Origin: Oceaniglobus indicus
GTDB lineage: Bacteria > Pseudomonadota > Alphaproteobacteria > Rhodobacterales > Rhodobacteraceae
DNA: 64,000 nucleotides
Direction: 5' to 3'
Assembly: GCF_002751875.1 (NCBI RefSeq)
Contig: NZ_NMZM01000003.1
Span: 124,001-188,000, forward strand
In this document: one piece after another, positions 26,570 through 35,085 of the stretch
Layout: every line of letters starts with the position of its first letter
Numbering within the stretch: position 1 is the first letter of the stretch
Program-made: the position numbers and the translations under genes
The notes under the pieces: model-generated
Seen by the model: the letters and a program-made list of their open reading frames with translations, nothing else
Told to the model about the DNA's origin: nothing
The model's database searches: none

Positions 26570-26878
26570 GGCCTCACCGGAATCGGGTCACGTTTCAGAT
26601 CGGGGCCGGATCCGGAAAGCGCAAGGCGAAACATACCCACCAAACCTGTGGATAACCTTGCGGAGAAGTTTCGCCCAAGGCGCAATTTCCCTTTGAATCC
26701 GGCGGGATCATCGGATTGCCCATTTTTTAGGCTCCCCGTCAAGTTCCTGAAATACCTTATCTTTTTATTTATCTGTATGCAAGCATATGGAAACACTGAC
26801 GAATTCCTAACAGTCCCGTGATGGCTGGGCGGCGCGTGCATAAGTGTCGTCGCGTCAAGGCCGAAACGTTGACGAGTC
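26570..26878. other. intergenic interval with AT-rich core upstream of uvrC
   Basis: No gene seen. The section 26740-26800 is strikingly AT-rich for this genome. It contains TATGCAAGCATA (26776-26787; 5-bp arms around AA). On the minus strand, TTGCAT and TAAGGT with 17-nt spacing are a weak promoter candidate for uvrC. No LexA-type box recognised. Confidence 0.35.
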
Positions 26879-27667
26879 TCATTCCACGCCAAGCACATCC
26901 GCCGTCTGCCAGGCCAGGTGCTGACCACCATCCACGCACAGCAATTGGCCCGTGACAGCGGGCGCATCGAGGAAATATCCCAAGGCCGCAACGATGTCGT
27001 CGGGGTTCGCCCCACGCTCCAGGATCGTCGCCGCGCGCTGGCGCGCGAAGGCGGTGGCATCCTGTCGGCCGCCCCTCAGCGTCGGGCCCGGACCGATGGC
27101 GTTGATCCGCACCCGCGGCGCCAACGCCTGGGCCGCCGTCTGGGTGAACGCCCACAGCGCCATCTTGGCCAGCGTATAGGTCATGAACTCGGGCGTCGGC
27201 TTGCGCACCCGCTGATCGATCATGTTCACGACCAGGGACCGGGCCCGCGGTTCGCCATTGGTGTCGGTTACCGGATCGCGCGCGACCCGCGCCATGGCCT
27301 GGGTCAGAACGAACGGCGCGCGCAGGTTGCTGCCCATGTGCCGGTCCCACGTGTCGCGGGTGGCGTCGGCCAAGGTGTCGTATTCGAAGATCGACGCATT
27401 GTTGACCAGAACATCGGGCGCGCCGCCCAGGGCGTCGGTCGCACGCCCGACCAGCGCCGTGGTCGCCGCCTCGTCCAGCAGGTCGGCCCCCAGGGTGCAG
27501 GCCGCCTGCCCCCTAGCACAGATGTCCTGCGCCACCTCATCCGCGGCCGTGGACGAGGTGTTGTAATGCACCGCCACGTCATATCCACGGCTGGCCAGAT
27601 ACAGCGCCATGGCACGGCCCAGCCGCTTGCCCCCGCCCGTGACCAGGGCGCGTCGTCTATCGTTCAT
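26879..27667 (-). CDS. SDR of the pteridine reductase (PTR1/FolM-like) type
   Basis: A 262-residue short-chain dehydrogenase. The nucleotide loop is TGGGKRLG (residues 10-17) rather than TGxxxGIG, followed by HYNTSS (34-39), both typical of pteridine reductases. The catalytic set is Asp151 (VVNMIDQRV), Tyr164 and Lys168 (MTYTLAK). The Asp-to-Tyr spacing of 13 equals that of Asp181/Tyr194/Lys198 in Leishmania PTR1, where Asp replaces the usual SDR Ser. Expected to use NADPH to reduce dihydro- or oxidised pterins or folate. Start MNDRRRALVTGG lies 14 nt after the exchanger gene. Confidence 0.8.
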   Translation of the reverse strand: MNDRRRALVTGGGKRLGRAMALYLASRGYDVAVHYNTSSTAADEVAQDICARGQAACTLGADLLDEAATTALVGRATDALGGAPDVLVNNASIFEYDTLADATRDTWDRHMGSNLRAPFVLTQAMARVARDPVTDTNGEPRARSLVVNMIDQRVRKPTPEFMTYTLAKMALWAFTQTAAQALAPRVRINAIGPGPTLRGGRQDATAFARQRAATILERGANPDDIVAALGYFLDAPAVTGQLLCVDGGQHLAWQTADVLGVE

Positions 27668-27681
27668 GCCACAGCTCCGGA

Positions 27682-28638
27682 TCAGGTTCCGCCGCCGACG
27701 ATCAGGACATAGAGGTAGACGCCGTAGAACGCGCAGAAGACCACGCCCCATGTCCGCGTCACGCTCCAGCGCAGGAAGACGAAGGGCGCCAACACCAGCG
27801 ACGCCGCCAACATCACCCACAGATCGAAGCGCAGGAATTCCGCCCCCACGTCAATCGGCCCGATCAATGTGGTCACGCCGATGATGGCCAGCAGGTTGAA
27901 CATGTTCGAACCGATCACGTTGCCCATCGCCACGTCCGCCTGCCGACGCAGTGCCGCCACGACGGTGGTCGCAAGCTCGGGCAATGACGTGCCGATTGCC
28001 ACCAGCGTCAGGCCGATCACCGTGTCGCTGACGCCAAAGCGTTGGGCAATGACCGTGGCGCTGTCCACCAGAAGGTCGGCCCCCAAAGGCAGACCGACCA
28101 GCCCCAGGGCCAGGAACAACAGGATCTTCCACCAGCGCATTTCCGGATCAGCGCCCTCTACCTCGTCCGTGGTGACGGCCAGGCCGGCACGGCGGTGCGC
28201 CAGTGCCTCGCGCAGTTGATCGCCCAGCATCACCGCCAGCGCCGCCAGCAGGATCACACCGTGCCACCATGTCAGCGGGCCGAAGAAACACAGGGCGATG
28301 AACAGCACCGACGCGACCAGCATCATCACATAGGACTTGCGCGTGTCGCAGTTCTTCATGTGCATCGCGGCCAGGATCGCCGGCACGCCCAGCACCATCA
28401 GGATGTTGGCGGTGTTCGACCCCACCACGTTGCCCAGCGCGATACCGGGCGCGCCGCGCAGCACCGCCTGTATGGAAATCAGCAGTTCGGGGGCCGAGGT
28501 GCCAAAGGCGACCACGGTCAGCGACACGATCAGCGCCGGCACACCAAGGCGCAACGACATGTTGACCGCGCCACGCACCAACGCGTCGCCCGCCAGAAGC
28601 AGTATCACAAGGCCAAGTGCGGCCAGCGCAAATTCCAT
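27682..28638 (-). CDS. calcium/sodium antiporter, CaCA family (YrbG-like)
   Basis: A 318-residue inner-membrane exchanger with about ten hydrophobic segments. The two inverted alpha repeats are clear: VAFGTSAPELLISIQA with GNVVGSNTANILMVLG, and VAIGTSLPELATTVVAA with GNVIGSNMFNLLAIIG; the Glu in each GTSxPEL is the ion-coordinating residue. A hydrophilic central loop carries DEVEGADPE. Likely exports Ca2+ in exchange for Na+. It starts 1 nt after the stop of the 54-residue gene, in an operon with the S49 peptidase. Confidence 0.92.
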   Translation of the reverse strand: MEFALAALGLVILLLAGDALVRGAVNMSLRLGVPALIVSLTVVAFGTSAPELLISIQAVLRGAPGIALGNVVGSNTANILMVLGVPAILAAMHMKNCDTRKSYVMMLVASVLFIALCFFGPLTWWHGVILLAALAVMLGDQLREALAHRRAGLAVTTDEVEGADPEMRWWKILLFLALGLVGLPLGADLLVDSATVIAQRFGVSDTVIGLTLVAIGTSLPELATTVVAALRRQADVAMGNVIGSNMFNLLAIIGVTTLIGPIDVGAEFLRFDLWVMLAASLVLAPFVFLRWSVTRTWGVVFCAFYGVYLYVLIVGGGT

Positions 28639-28639
28639 C

Positions 28640-28804
28640 TCAGCCCTTTCCCTTGCCGCAGGCGCAGGGCCCCGACCCGATGCGATAGCGTCCGCAACGC
28701 TCGCATTTCATCGATTGCAATCGTTTCTGCCCCGGAAACCGCAGTTTGCCGAACATGGCCAGGACAAGCATCCCGATCAGGAAAAGACTGACGACCTTGA
28801 TCAT
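28640..28804 (-). CDS. 54-residue membrane-anchored zinc-ribbon microprotein
   Basis: A short gene not easily found by length filters. It begins MIKVVSLFLIGMLVLAMFGK (one transmembrane helix), then a basic FPGQKRLQSMK linker and CERCGRYRIGSGPCACGKGKG, a C-x2-C...C-x-C knuckle likely to bind zinc. It fits exactly between the sppA-type stop (28808) and the exchanger start (28638): 3-nt and 1-nt gaps, same strand. That spacing, plus the Cys pattern, supports a real translated gene. Function unknown; possibly an accessory of the S49 peptidase or the transporter. Confidence 0.72.
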   Translation of the reverse strand: MIKVVSLFLIGMLVLAMFGKLRFPGQKRLQSMKCERCGRYRIGSGPCACGKGKG

Positions 28805-28807
28805 CCG

Positions 28808-29605
28808 CTACAGCCCGAACCGGGCATAGGCGGCGCGGTCTTCCAGCGCCCCGATCGCCGCTTCGCCCAGCGACAGGCCGAACCGCGACAGGAACGGGCG
28901 GCGCTGGCTGTAGCCGACGAACCTGACCTTGTCGCCGAACAGTTCCTTCATCTTCGGCACCAGGTGGCCGATGCCGTCAACCAGCCCGACATCGATGGCG
29001 TCCCGTCCGACCCAGATATCGCCGGTGAACAGGTCACGGCCTTCGGGCAACCGGGAACCCCGGCGCGATCTGACCTGTTCGATGAACCGCGCGTGAATCC
29101 GGTCCTGCAAGGTGCGCAGGCGCGCGACATCCTCGGCCTTTTCGGGCTGGAACGGGTCCAGCATCGATTTTGACTGGCCGGCGGTATAGACGCGGCGCGT
29201 GATGCCGTGGCGTTCGATCAACTGATCCAGACCGAAACTGGCCGAGATCACGCCGATCGAGCCGACGATCGACGTCTCGTCCACCCAGATCCGATCGGCC
29301 GCCGTGGCCAGCCAATAGCCGCCCGAGGCCGCCACATCCTCGACAAATCCATGGACCGGCACGCCCTTCTCGTCCGACAGTCGGCGGATGCGGGCCGCGA
29401 TCAGCGACGATTGCACGGGGCTGCCGCCCGGTGAATTGATCGACAGGGCGACGGCGGCGGGCTTGCCGCGCCGAAACGCCTTTTCGATCATTCCGGCCAG
29501 ACCTGCATCGTTCAGGCTGCCGCGTCCGCCACTGGCGATCGTGCCCTGAAGCCGGATCACGGCAACGACGGGCGGCTTGGCGATGAATGGGATGAAACGC
29601 TTCAT
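28808..29605 (-). CDS. S49 family signal-peptide-peptidase-like serine protease (SppA/SohB)
   Basis: A 265-residue SppA-type protease (single S49 domain, 36K-type). The catalytic Ser94 is in VEDVAASGGYWLA and the general base Lys146 in TAGQSKSMLDPF, following the conserved GSIGV. An N-terminal hydrophobic patch (FIPFIAKPPVVAVIRL) is followed by INSPGGS. It degrades cleaved signal peptides or membrane fragments on the periplasmic side. Start MKRFIPF; the extended frame upstream is not conserved. Heads the run sppA - microprotein - exchanger - pteridine-reductase-like. Confidence 0.9.
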   Translation of the reverse strand: MKRFIPFIAKPPVVAVIRLQGTIASGGRGSLNDAGLAGMIEKAFRRGKPAAVALSINSPGGSPVQSSLIAARIRRLSDEKGVPVHGFVEDVAASGGYWLATAADRIWVDETSIVGSIGVISASFGLDQLIERHGITRRVYTAGQSKSMLDPFQPEKAEDVARLRTLQDRIHARFIEQVRSRRGSRLPEGRDLFTGDIWVGRDAIDVGLVDGIGHLVPKMKELFGDKVRFVGYSQRRPFLSRFGLSLGEAAIGALEDRAAYARFGL

Positions 29606-29684
29606 GGGCTGCACATAGAGTTCCACACCACCCGCAACAAGGCCGTGCAACCCGGCGCGGCACCGATGTTGCGTAACGGCACGT

Positions 29685-30446
29685 TCATTTCCGGATCCGC
29701 CACCCGGTGCGGAAAATCAGCGCGATCACCGCGATACACGCGACGGTGAACACGACGATGGCGGCCAGGCTGGCCAGAACCGGCACGTCCGACGCACCAA
29801 AGAACGCCCAGCGAAAGCCCGACACCAGATAGACGACGGGATTGAACAGCGTCACGGTCTGCCAGAACGGCGGCAGCATCGCGATCGAATAGAACGATCC
29901 GCCCAGAAAAACCAACGGCGTGACCACCAGCAGCGGCACCAGTTGCAGCTGTTCGAAATTCTGCGCCCAGATGCCGATGATGAAGCCGAACAGGCTGAAC
30001 GACAGGCAGGTCAGGACCAGGAACGCCAGCATCCAGACCGGATGCAGGATCGTCAGATCGACAAAGAAGAACGACGTCGCCAGGATGATCAGTCCGATCA
30101 CCAGCGATTTGGTCGCCGCGGCCAGGACATAGCCGGCCGTGATCTCGACGAACGACGCCGGGGCCGACAGCAGTTCATAGATCGTGCCGATGAACTTCGG
30201 GAAATAGATCCCGAAGGCCGCGTTGTTCACCGATTGCACCAGCACCGTCAGCATGATCAGCCCCGGCACGATGAACGCGCCGTAACTGACACCCTCGACC
30301 TGGTCGATGCGGCTGCCGATGGCGGCACCGAACACCACGAAGTAAAGCGAGGTGGACAGCACCGGCGACACGATACTCTGCAGCAGGGTGCGGAAGGTGC
30401 GCGCCATTTCAAACACATAGATCGCGCGAATCGCCCCGATGTTCAT
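29685..30446 (-). CDS. ABC-2 type exporter permease
   Basis: A 253-residue permease with six hydrophobic segments and the ABC-2 membrane family layout ([31 protein letters not shown], ...[33 protein letters not shown]). Overlaps the ATPase gene by 4 nt. Resembles the YadH-type partner of YadG ATPases. The exported compound is unknown; no substrate-specific gene adjoins. Confidence 0.9.
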   Translation of the reverse strand: MNIGAIRAIYVFEMARTFRTLLQSIVSPVLSTSLYFVVFGAAIGSRIDQVEGVSYGAFIVPGLIMLTVLVQSVNNAAFGIYFPKFIGTIYELLSAPASFVEITAGYVLAAATKSLVIGLIILATSFFFVDLTILHPVWMLAFLVLTCLSFSLFGFIIGIWAQNFEQLQLVPLLVVTPLVFLGGSFYSIAMLPPFWQTVTLFNPVVYLVSGFRWAFFGASDVPVLASLAAIVVFTVACIAVIALIFRTGWRIRK

Positions 30447-31369
30447 GCCGCGTCCCCGTTCACCAGGTTGACGAAGATATCCTCCAGCGACGACTGGCGC
30501 GTCTGCACATCGCGCAGGACCAACCCCGCGTCGGGCAGCGCCGAAAACAGCCGCGTGATCCCGGTGCGTTCGCCCTGGGCGTCATAGGTATAGATCAGCG
30601 TGCCGTCGCCGCCGATCTGCAGATCGAAATCGGCAAGCGCGGCAGGCACCTCTGTCACGGGATCCTGCAACTGGATTTCCATCTGTTTCTGCCCCATGCG
30701 CTGCATCAGCGCCGCCTTTTCCTCGACCAGTAGGATGTCTCCCCCGGCGATGATGCCGATGCGGTCGGCGATCGCCTCGGCCTCTTCGATGTAATGGGTC
30801 GTCAGGATGATCGTCACGCCGTCGGCCTTCAACCCCTCGACCACGCGCCACATGTCGCGGCGCAATTCGACATCCACGCCGGCGGTGGGTTCGTCCAGGA
30901 ACAGCACGCGGGGATCATGGCTCAGCGCCTTGGCGATCAGCACGCGCCGTTTCATGCCGCCCGAAAGCTCGAGGATGCGCGCATCGCGCTTGTCCCACAG
31001 CGACAGCTGCCGCAGCACCCGTTCCAGGTGGGCATCGTCGCGCCCTCCGCCGAACAACCCGCGCGAGAAGCGCACCGTGTTCATCACCCGCTCGAACGGC
31101 TCAAGCGAGATTTCCTGCGGCACCAGCCCGATCAGCCGTCGCGCGGCGCGAAAATCCTTCAGCGTGTCGTGCCCGCGCACGGTGATCGTGCCCGAGGTCG
31201 GCCGCGTGATGCCGCAGACGGTCGAGATCAGCGTCGTCTTGCCTGCCCCGTTCGGCCCCAGAAGGGCCAGGATCTCGCCCTTGCGGATCCCCAGGTTGAC
31301 CGACTTCAGCGCCTCGAAGCCGTCGCCATAGGTCTTGGTCAGGTTTCGGATCGTGACGATGTCGGCCAT
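30443..31369 (-). CDS. ABC-2 type exporter ATPase
   Basis: A 308-residue ABC ATPase: Walker [11 protein letters not shown]-loop VPQE, signature LSGGMKRR, Walker [14 protein letters not shown]-loop [10 protein letters not shown] ~70-residue C-terminal extension follows the nucleotide-binding domain ([16 protein letters not shown]...[10 protein letters not shown]), the YadG/CcmA-like regulatory tail. Start [15 protein letters not shown]; the ORF extension before it is not conserved. Works with the coupled permease. Confidence 0.93.
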   Translation of the reverse strand: MADIVTIRNLTKTYGDGFEALKSVNLGIRKGEILALLGPNGAGKTTLISTVCGITRPTSGTITVRGHDTLKDFRAARRLIGLVPQEISLEPFERVMNTVRFSRGLFGGGRDDAHLERVLRQLSLWDKRDARILELSGGMKRRVLIAKALSHDPRVLFLDEPTAGVDVELRRDMWRVVEGLKADGVTIILTTHYIEEAEAIADRIGIIAGGDILLVEEKAALMQRMGQKQMEIQLQDPVTEVPAALADFDLQIGGDGTLIYTYDAQGERTGITRLFSALPDAGLVLRDVQTRQSSLEDIFVNLVNGDAA

Positions 31370-31643
31370 GGGGTGCTTTTCCTTCGGATCGCAACCGGTC
31401 TGCCGCATACCCTAGCTTTCCGCAGACGCGATACAATGTCCGGCCGTGTTATTCCGCGAGGTCGGCCCGCCCGCGCATGCAGCCGGCCGGTCGCCTTGCA
31501 CCGCGGATGTCGCCCCGTCGCGGCGCCACGCAATGCGTTGACCTTGCCGCGGGTGGCAAGCATACTCGCCGCCATGGCCCGTGGTCCCGCCGCACCGGGG
31601 CCCTGCCGCCCAAAGCCGCGACCACCGACGGGAAACGCAACGC

Positions 31644-32744
31644 ATGACCGCAGGTCCGCCGCCCCTTGCCACTCTGGTCAATTCGGCGTTGCTGGTCGTG
31701 CTTGCCGGATTCCTGATCTATATCGGCAAGCCTGTTCTGCTGCCGATCCTCGCGGCCGTCATCGCGGTCTACGTCCTGCTCAGCGCATCGGACGCCCTGG
31801 GCCGGGTGCCGGTGATCGGGCGCCTGCCCCCTGCCGCGCGACAGGCGATCGTGCTGCTGGGTTTTGCGGTCGTGGTCACGATCTTTACCGGTGTCGTGGT
31901 CGATACGGTCGGCCGCATCCTGCGCGAGGCGCCGACCTATCAGGCCAACATCGAACGGATGGTCGCGCGGGTCGCCGACCTGGTCGGGCTGGACGAGCGG
32001 CCCGACTGGCAGACGATCCGCGATGCGACCTTCGGCCGGTTCTCGGTGCAGAGCCTGGTCAACACAGCCCTGCTGAACATCACCAACATCGGCGCTTGGC
32101 TGTTCCTGGTGGTGATCTATGCCGCGTTCCTGCTGGCCGAACGCGGCGGTTTCGCGGCCAAGCTGTCGGCGGCGCTGCGCGATCCCGAAAGCGCCGAACG
32201 GGCCGAGACGATGATCCGCGACATCAACCGCAGGATCGGCGACTACCTGGCGATCAAGACGCTGGTGAACGTCCTGCTGGGCACGGTGTCGTTCGTTATT
32301 CTCTGGGCGGTGGATGTCGATTTTCCGCTGTTCTGGGCGCTGGCCATCGGCCTGCTGAACTATATCCCCTATTTCGGGTCACTGGTGGGGGTGGCGTTTC
32401 CCGTGGCGCTGACGGCGTTGCAGTTCGGCAATCTTGAATGGACGCTTCTTGTCGCGGTCCTGCTGACCTCGGCGCAGATGGCCGTCGGCAGCATCGTCGA
32501 GCCGCGGATGATCGGGCGGCGCGTCAACCTGTCGCCGTTCGTCGTGCTTGTCTCGCTGGCGATCTGGTCTGCGCTCTGGGGGTTGCCGGGCGCGTTGCTG
32601 GCCGTGCCGCTGACCTCGATGCTGACGATCGTGCTGTCGGCGTTCGACACGACGCGCGGCATCGCCCTGTTGATGGCGGACCGCATCGTGGGCGACGACC
32701 GATCGCGCCGCCCGTCTCCCCTGCCCCCGGCGCGCGACGCCTGA
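31644..32744 (+). CDS. AI-2E family transporter (PerM-like)
   Basis: A 366-residue membrane protein of the AI-2E_transport family: paired N-terminal helices (LVNSALLVVLAGFLIYIGKPVLLPILAAVIAVYVLL), a long hydrophilic domain (residues ~85-165) and a C-terminal helix set with LLNYIPYFGSLVG and VGSIVEPRMIGRRVNLSPFVVLVSL, the family signature. Members have been linked to autoinducer-2 export, Na+/H+ antiport or envelope functions; none is assured here. No strong ribosome site before 31644. Ends 3 nt before the convergent lipoprotein gene. The 31370-31643 interval is a divergent promoter region with no further gene seen. Confidence 0.85.
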   Translation: MTAGPPPLATLVNSALLVVLAGFLIYIGKPVLLPILAAVIAVYVLLSASDALGRVPVIGRLPPAARQAIVLLGFAVVVTIFTGVVVDTVGRILREAPTYQANIERMVARVADLVGLDERPDWQTIRDATFGRFSVQSLVNTALLNITNIGAWLFLVVIYAAFLLAERGGFAAKLSAALRDPESAERAETMIRDINRRIGDYLAIKTLVNVLLGTVSFVILWAVDVDFPLFWALAIGLLNYIPYFGSLVGVAFPVALTALQFGNLEWTLLVAVLLTSAQMAVGSIVEPRMIGRRVNLSPFVVLVSLAIWSALWGLPGALLAVPLTSMLTIVLSAFDTTRGIALLMADRIVGDDRSRRPSPLPPARDA

Positions 32745-32747
32745 GGG

Positions 32748-33365
32748 TCAGGCCGTCGCGGCAACCCAATCGGCGATCTCGGGCAGTATCGCATCCAACG
32801 CGGTCTGGAAGACCGGGATCAGCACCGTCGGCAGATCATCCGTGGCCGCGGCCGTCCGGCGGAACACCCGTGTCGCGATCACGCTCTGGTCGCGATCGCG
32901 CACCAGGGTCACGCTGAGGTCCACCACGACGGAAAAGCCGGGTTGCGCCACCTCGACCTGAAAGGCGTCGATCCGCGACAACAGGGCGACATCGGGCACC
33001 GGCCCGCCTTCGCCGGGGCCGACATACCCGACCCGCCCGGTGCCCGCGATGGACCGCACCAGCAGGGATTGCATCACCGCCGGCAGTTCATCGGCCCAGC
33101 GCGCGTCGGGCAGGTACGTGATCGCCAGCGCATCCGGCTTGACCACGATCCGGTCGGTGGCGATGGCAGCGGGCGCCGTGGGGCGCGCCACGAGGATCGT
33201 GCGCCCCGATCGCCGGCCGGTGGTAGAGCCCGGCACAGGCACCAAATCATAGGTGTCCAGCGGCGTCGCGGCCTTGTTCAGCGACGACAGCGCGCTGCAT
33301 CCACCAAGGGTTGCGATCGCCCCAAGAAGGGCCGCGCGTCGGGTCAGGATCATTGGATGTGGCAT
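32748..33365 (-). CDS. ABC-type transport auxiliary lipoprotein (PqiC-like)
   Basis: A 205-residue lipoprotein with signal LTRRAALLGAIATLGGC (lipobox LGGC, acylated Cys) and the ABC_trans_aux/PqiC pattern: YDLVPVPG early, RTILVARPTAPAAIATDRIVVKPD, LPDARWADELPAVMQSLLVRSI. Outer-membrane partner of MCE lipid-transport systems. Start ATG 33365 has GGAG upstream and lies just past the mlaD stop. Terminal gene of the mlaEFD operon; convergent with the AI-2E gene and almost touching it. Confidence 0.88.
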   Translation of the reverse strand: MPHPMILTRRAALLGAIATLGGCSALSSLNKAATPLDTYDLVPVPGSTTGRRSGRTILVARPTAPAAIATDRIVVKPDALAITYLPDARWADELPAVMQSLLVRSIAGTGRVGYVGPGEGGPVPDVALLSRIDAFQVEVAQPGFSVVVDLSVTLVRDRDQSVIATRVFRRTAAATDDLPTVLIPVFQTALDAILPEIADWVAATA

Positions 33366-33366
33366 G

Positions 33367-35085
33367 TCATCTCCGGTATTCGGGAACGCGGTCATCAAGA
33401 AGGAAACGCGCCGGATCGCGTTCGATCCTCCGCACGAGTTGGTTCAGGCTTTGGACCAGGCCGCGCGCCTCGGCGCTGAGCGAGGTCAGTTCGCTGAGGC
33501 CGCTGCCGGTGAAAGTGGCGATGCCGGGCGCGGCGTCGGCCACCACGCCCTGCACCTGCCGCACGACGGCGTTGGCGCGTTCGATCAGCGCCCGCAGATC
33601 GGCGGTGATCCCCGGCACGTCGTCGGCAACCTGATCGGCGGCGCTGCGGATCCGGGCGGCAGTGGCGCGGATGTCGTCCAGCGTCGGTTCAAGATTCGTC
33701 GACATGATGTCCGTCGCGGCATCAAAGGCGGAATCGGCCGACAGCAAGGTATCGTTGGCCGACACCAACGCGCCGTCCAGCAGGGTCAGCGAGCTTTGCG
33801 CGCGGTCGAACAACGCGGTGGCCGCCGTCAGCGACGCCTGGGCGTCGGCGGTCAGGGGTTCCAGCCGGCCGGTCGCGCCGGTCACGTCCGCCGCAACCCG
33901 ATCGACCGCCGCCGACGCGCTGGCGACCGCAGAACGGATATCGGCCACCACCGCCGGCACGTCGTCGTCGATCACCGTCTCGATGGTGGCGATGGCGCGC
34001 CCGGCATCGGCCAGCACGACGCGCGCCTCGGACACCAGCAGCGCACCGTCGCCATCGACCAGTGCATCGAAACTGTCCGACGCTTCGGTGACCGCGACAA
34101 AGGCGGTTTCCGCCTCGCTCAGCGTGCCTTCCAACTCGGTCAGGCGCGCATCCAGAAGCGCGGTCGTGCGGGCGAACCCGTCCAACGTGTTGCCCGAACG
34201 GGCCGCCAGATCGACGATGGCGGCGTTCAGCGCATCCACCGTGTCGGAGATCTGCGCCACGATGCCGGGCACATCATCGCGCATCAGCGTTTCGGCATCG
34301 GCGAACAGCGCCCCCGCGCTGTCGATGGCGGCGGTCGAGGACGTGATGGCGCCCTCGGCCGCGTCAAAGGCGTCGGTGGCCGAATTCAGCGTCGTGTCGA
34401 TATTGCCCAGCGTGGTCTGCGTCGCGGCGCCGATCACGTCCAGGCGGTCGGTGAAATCGCCGATCTTCGCGGTGGCTTCGCTGACCGTGCCGGTGATGTC
34501 GGAAAAATCCGTCAAGGCCTGTTCCAGACCGCCCGAAGCCACTTCCAGATTGCGCAGGATGGCCGCGACATGGGCCTGGTTTTCGGGCCCGGCGATCTTG
34601 GTGAACTGCTCGAGCAGGGTGGTCGCCTCGTCGATCAGGCCCGGCGCGTTGTCGACCAGTTGCTGCAATGTCGAGGGTTTCGCCGTGATCAGCGGCACCT
34701 CGCCCGGCGGCGCGTCGAGCGGCCCCGCAACGGCCCGGGTGTTCGACAGCGCGATATAGGACACGCCCGTCACCGGCGATGAGCTGAGTTGTGCGATGGT
34801 ATCCTCGCGCACGGGGGTGGCGGCATCGACCTCGATCTGGACATAGACCTTGGAGGGATCGGGGTCATAGAACCGCCGCTCGATCACGCGACCGACCGAG
34901 ATCCCGTTGAAGCGCACGTCGCCCGACCCGTCCAGCCCCGACACATCGTCGAACAGGATGCCGTAGCGGTTGAACTGCTGGTCAAGCTGCACATTGGCCA
35001 GCCAGACCATGAACCCCAGGATGCCCAGGATCCCCGCGAGGGTCAGCGCCCCGATCAGGATGAAGTTCGCGCGGGTTTCCATCAT
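33367..35085 (-). CDS. MCE-domain lipid transport protein (MlaD-like, long helical tail)
   Basis: A 572-residue inner-membrane-anchored MCE protein: one transmembrane helix (residues ~8-30), a single MCE domain (residues ~38-118: YGILFDDVSGLDGSGDVRFNGISVGRV...VTGVSYIAL) and a ~430-residue Ala/Asp/Thr-rich tail predicted mainly helical. The tail has a recurring DDVPxxxADI-type motif at about residues 270, 374 and 488. E. coli MlaD is 183 aa, so this resembles the long-needle MCE proteins (PqiB/YrbD-extended). The ATG at 35085 overlaps the mlaF stop (ATGA). Confidence 0.88.
   Translation of the reverse strand: MMETRANFILIGALTLAGILGILGFMVWLANVQLDQQFNRYGILFDDVSGLDGSGDVRFNGISVGRVIERRFYDPDPSKVYVQIEVDAATPVREDTIAQLSSSPVTGVSYIALSNTRAVAGPLDAPPGEVPLITAKPSTLQQLVDNAPGLIDEATTLLEQFTKIAGPENQAHVAAILRNLEVASGGLEQALTDFSDITGTVSEATAKIGDFTDRLDVIGAATQTTLGNIDTTLNSATDAFDAAEGAITSSTAAIDSAGALFADAETLMRDDVPGIVAQISDTVDALNAAIVDLAARSGNTLDGFARTTALLDARLTELEGTLSEAETAFVAVTEASDSFDALVDGDGALLVSEARVVLADAGRAIATIETVIDDDVPAVVADIRSAVASASAAVDRVAADVTGATGRLEPLTADAQASLTAATALFDRAQSSLTLLDGALVSANDTLLSADSAFDAATDIMSTNLEPTLDDIRATAARIRSAADQVADDVPGITADLRALIERANAVVRQVQGVVADAAPGIATFTGSGLSELTSLSAEARGLVQSLNQLVRRIERDPARFLLDDRVPEYRR

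Noticed and set aside
24665-26821. ~718-codon plus-strand frame opposite uvrC
   Set aside because: Complement of uvrC third-codon-position GC bias; no recognisable family, low-complexity His/Arg/Gln content.
33253-34782. Plus-strand frame opposite the MCE gene with repeated Val/Gly/Arg segments
   Set aside because: Its apparent repeats only mirror the repeats of the real minus-strand MCE protein.
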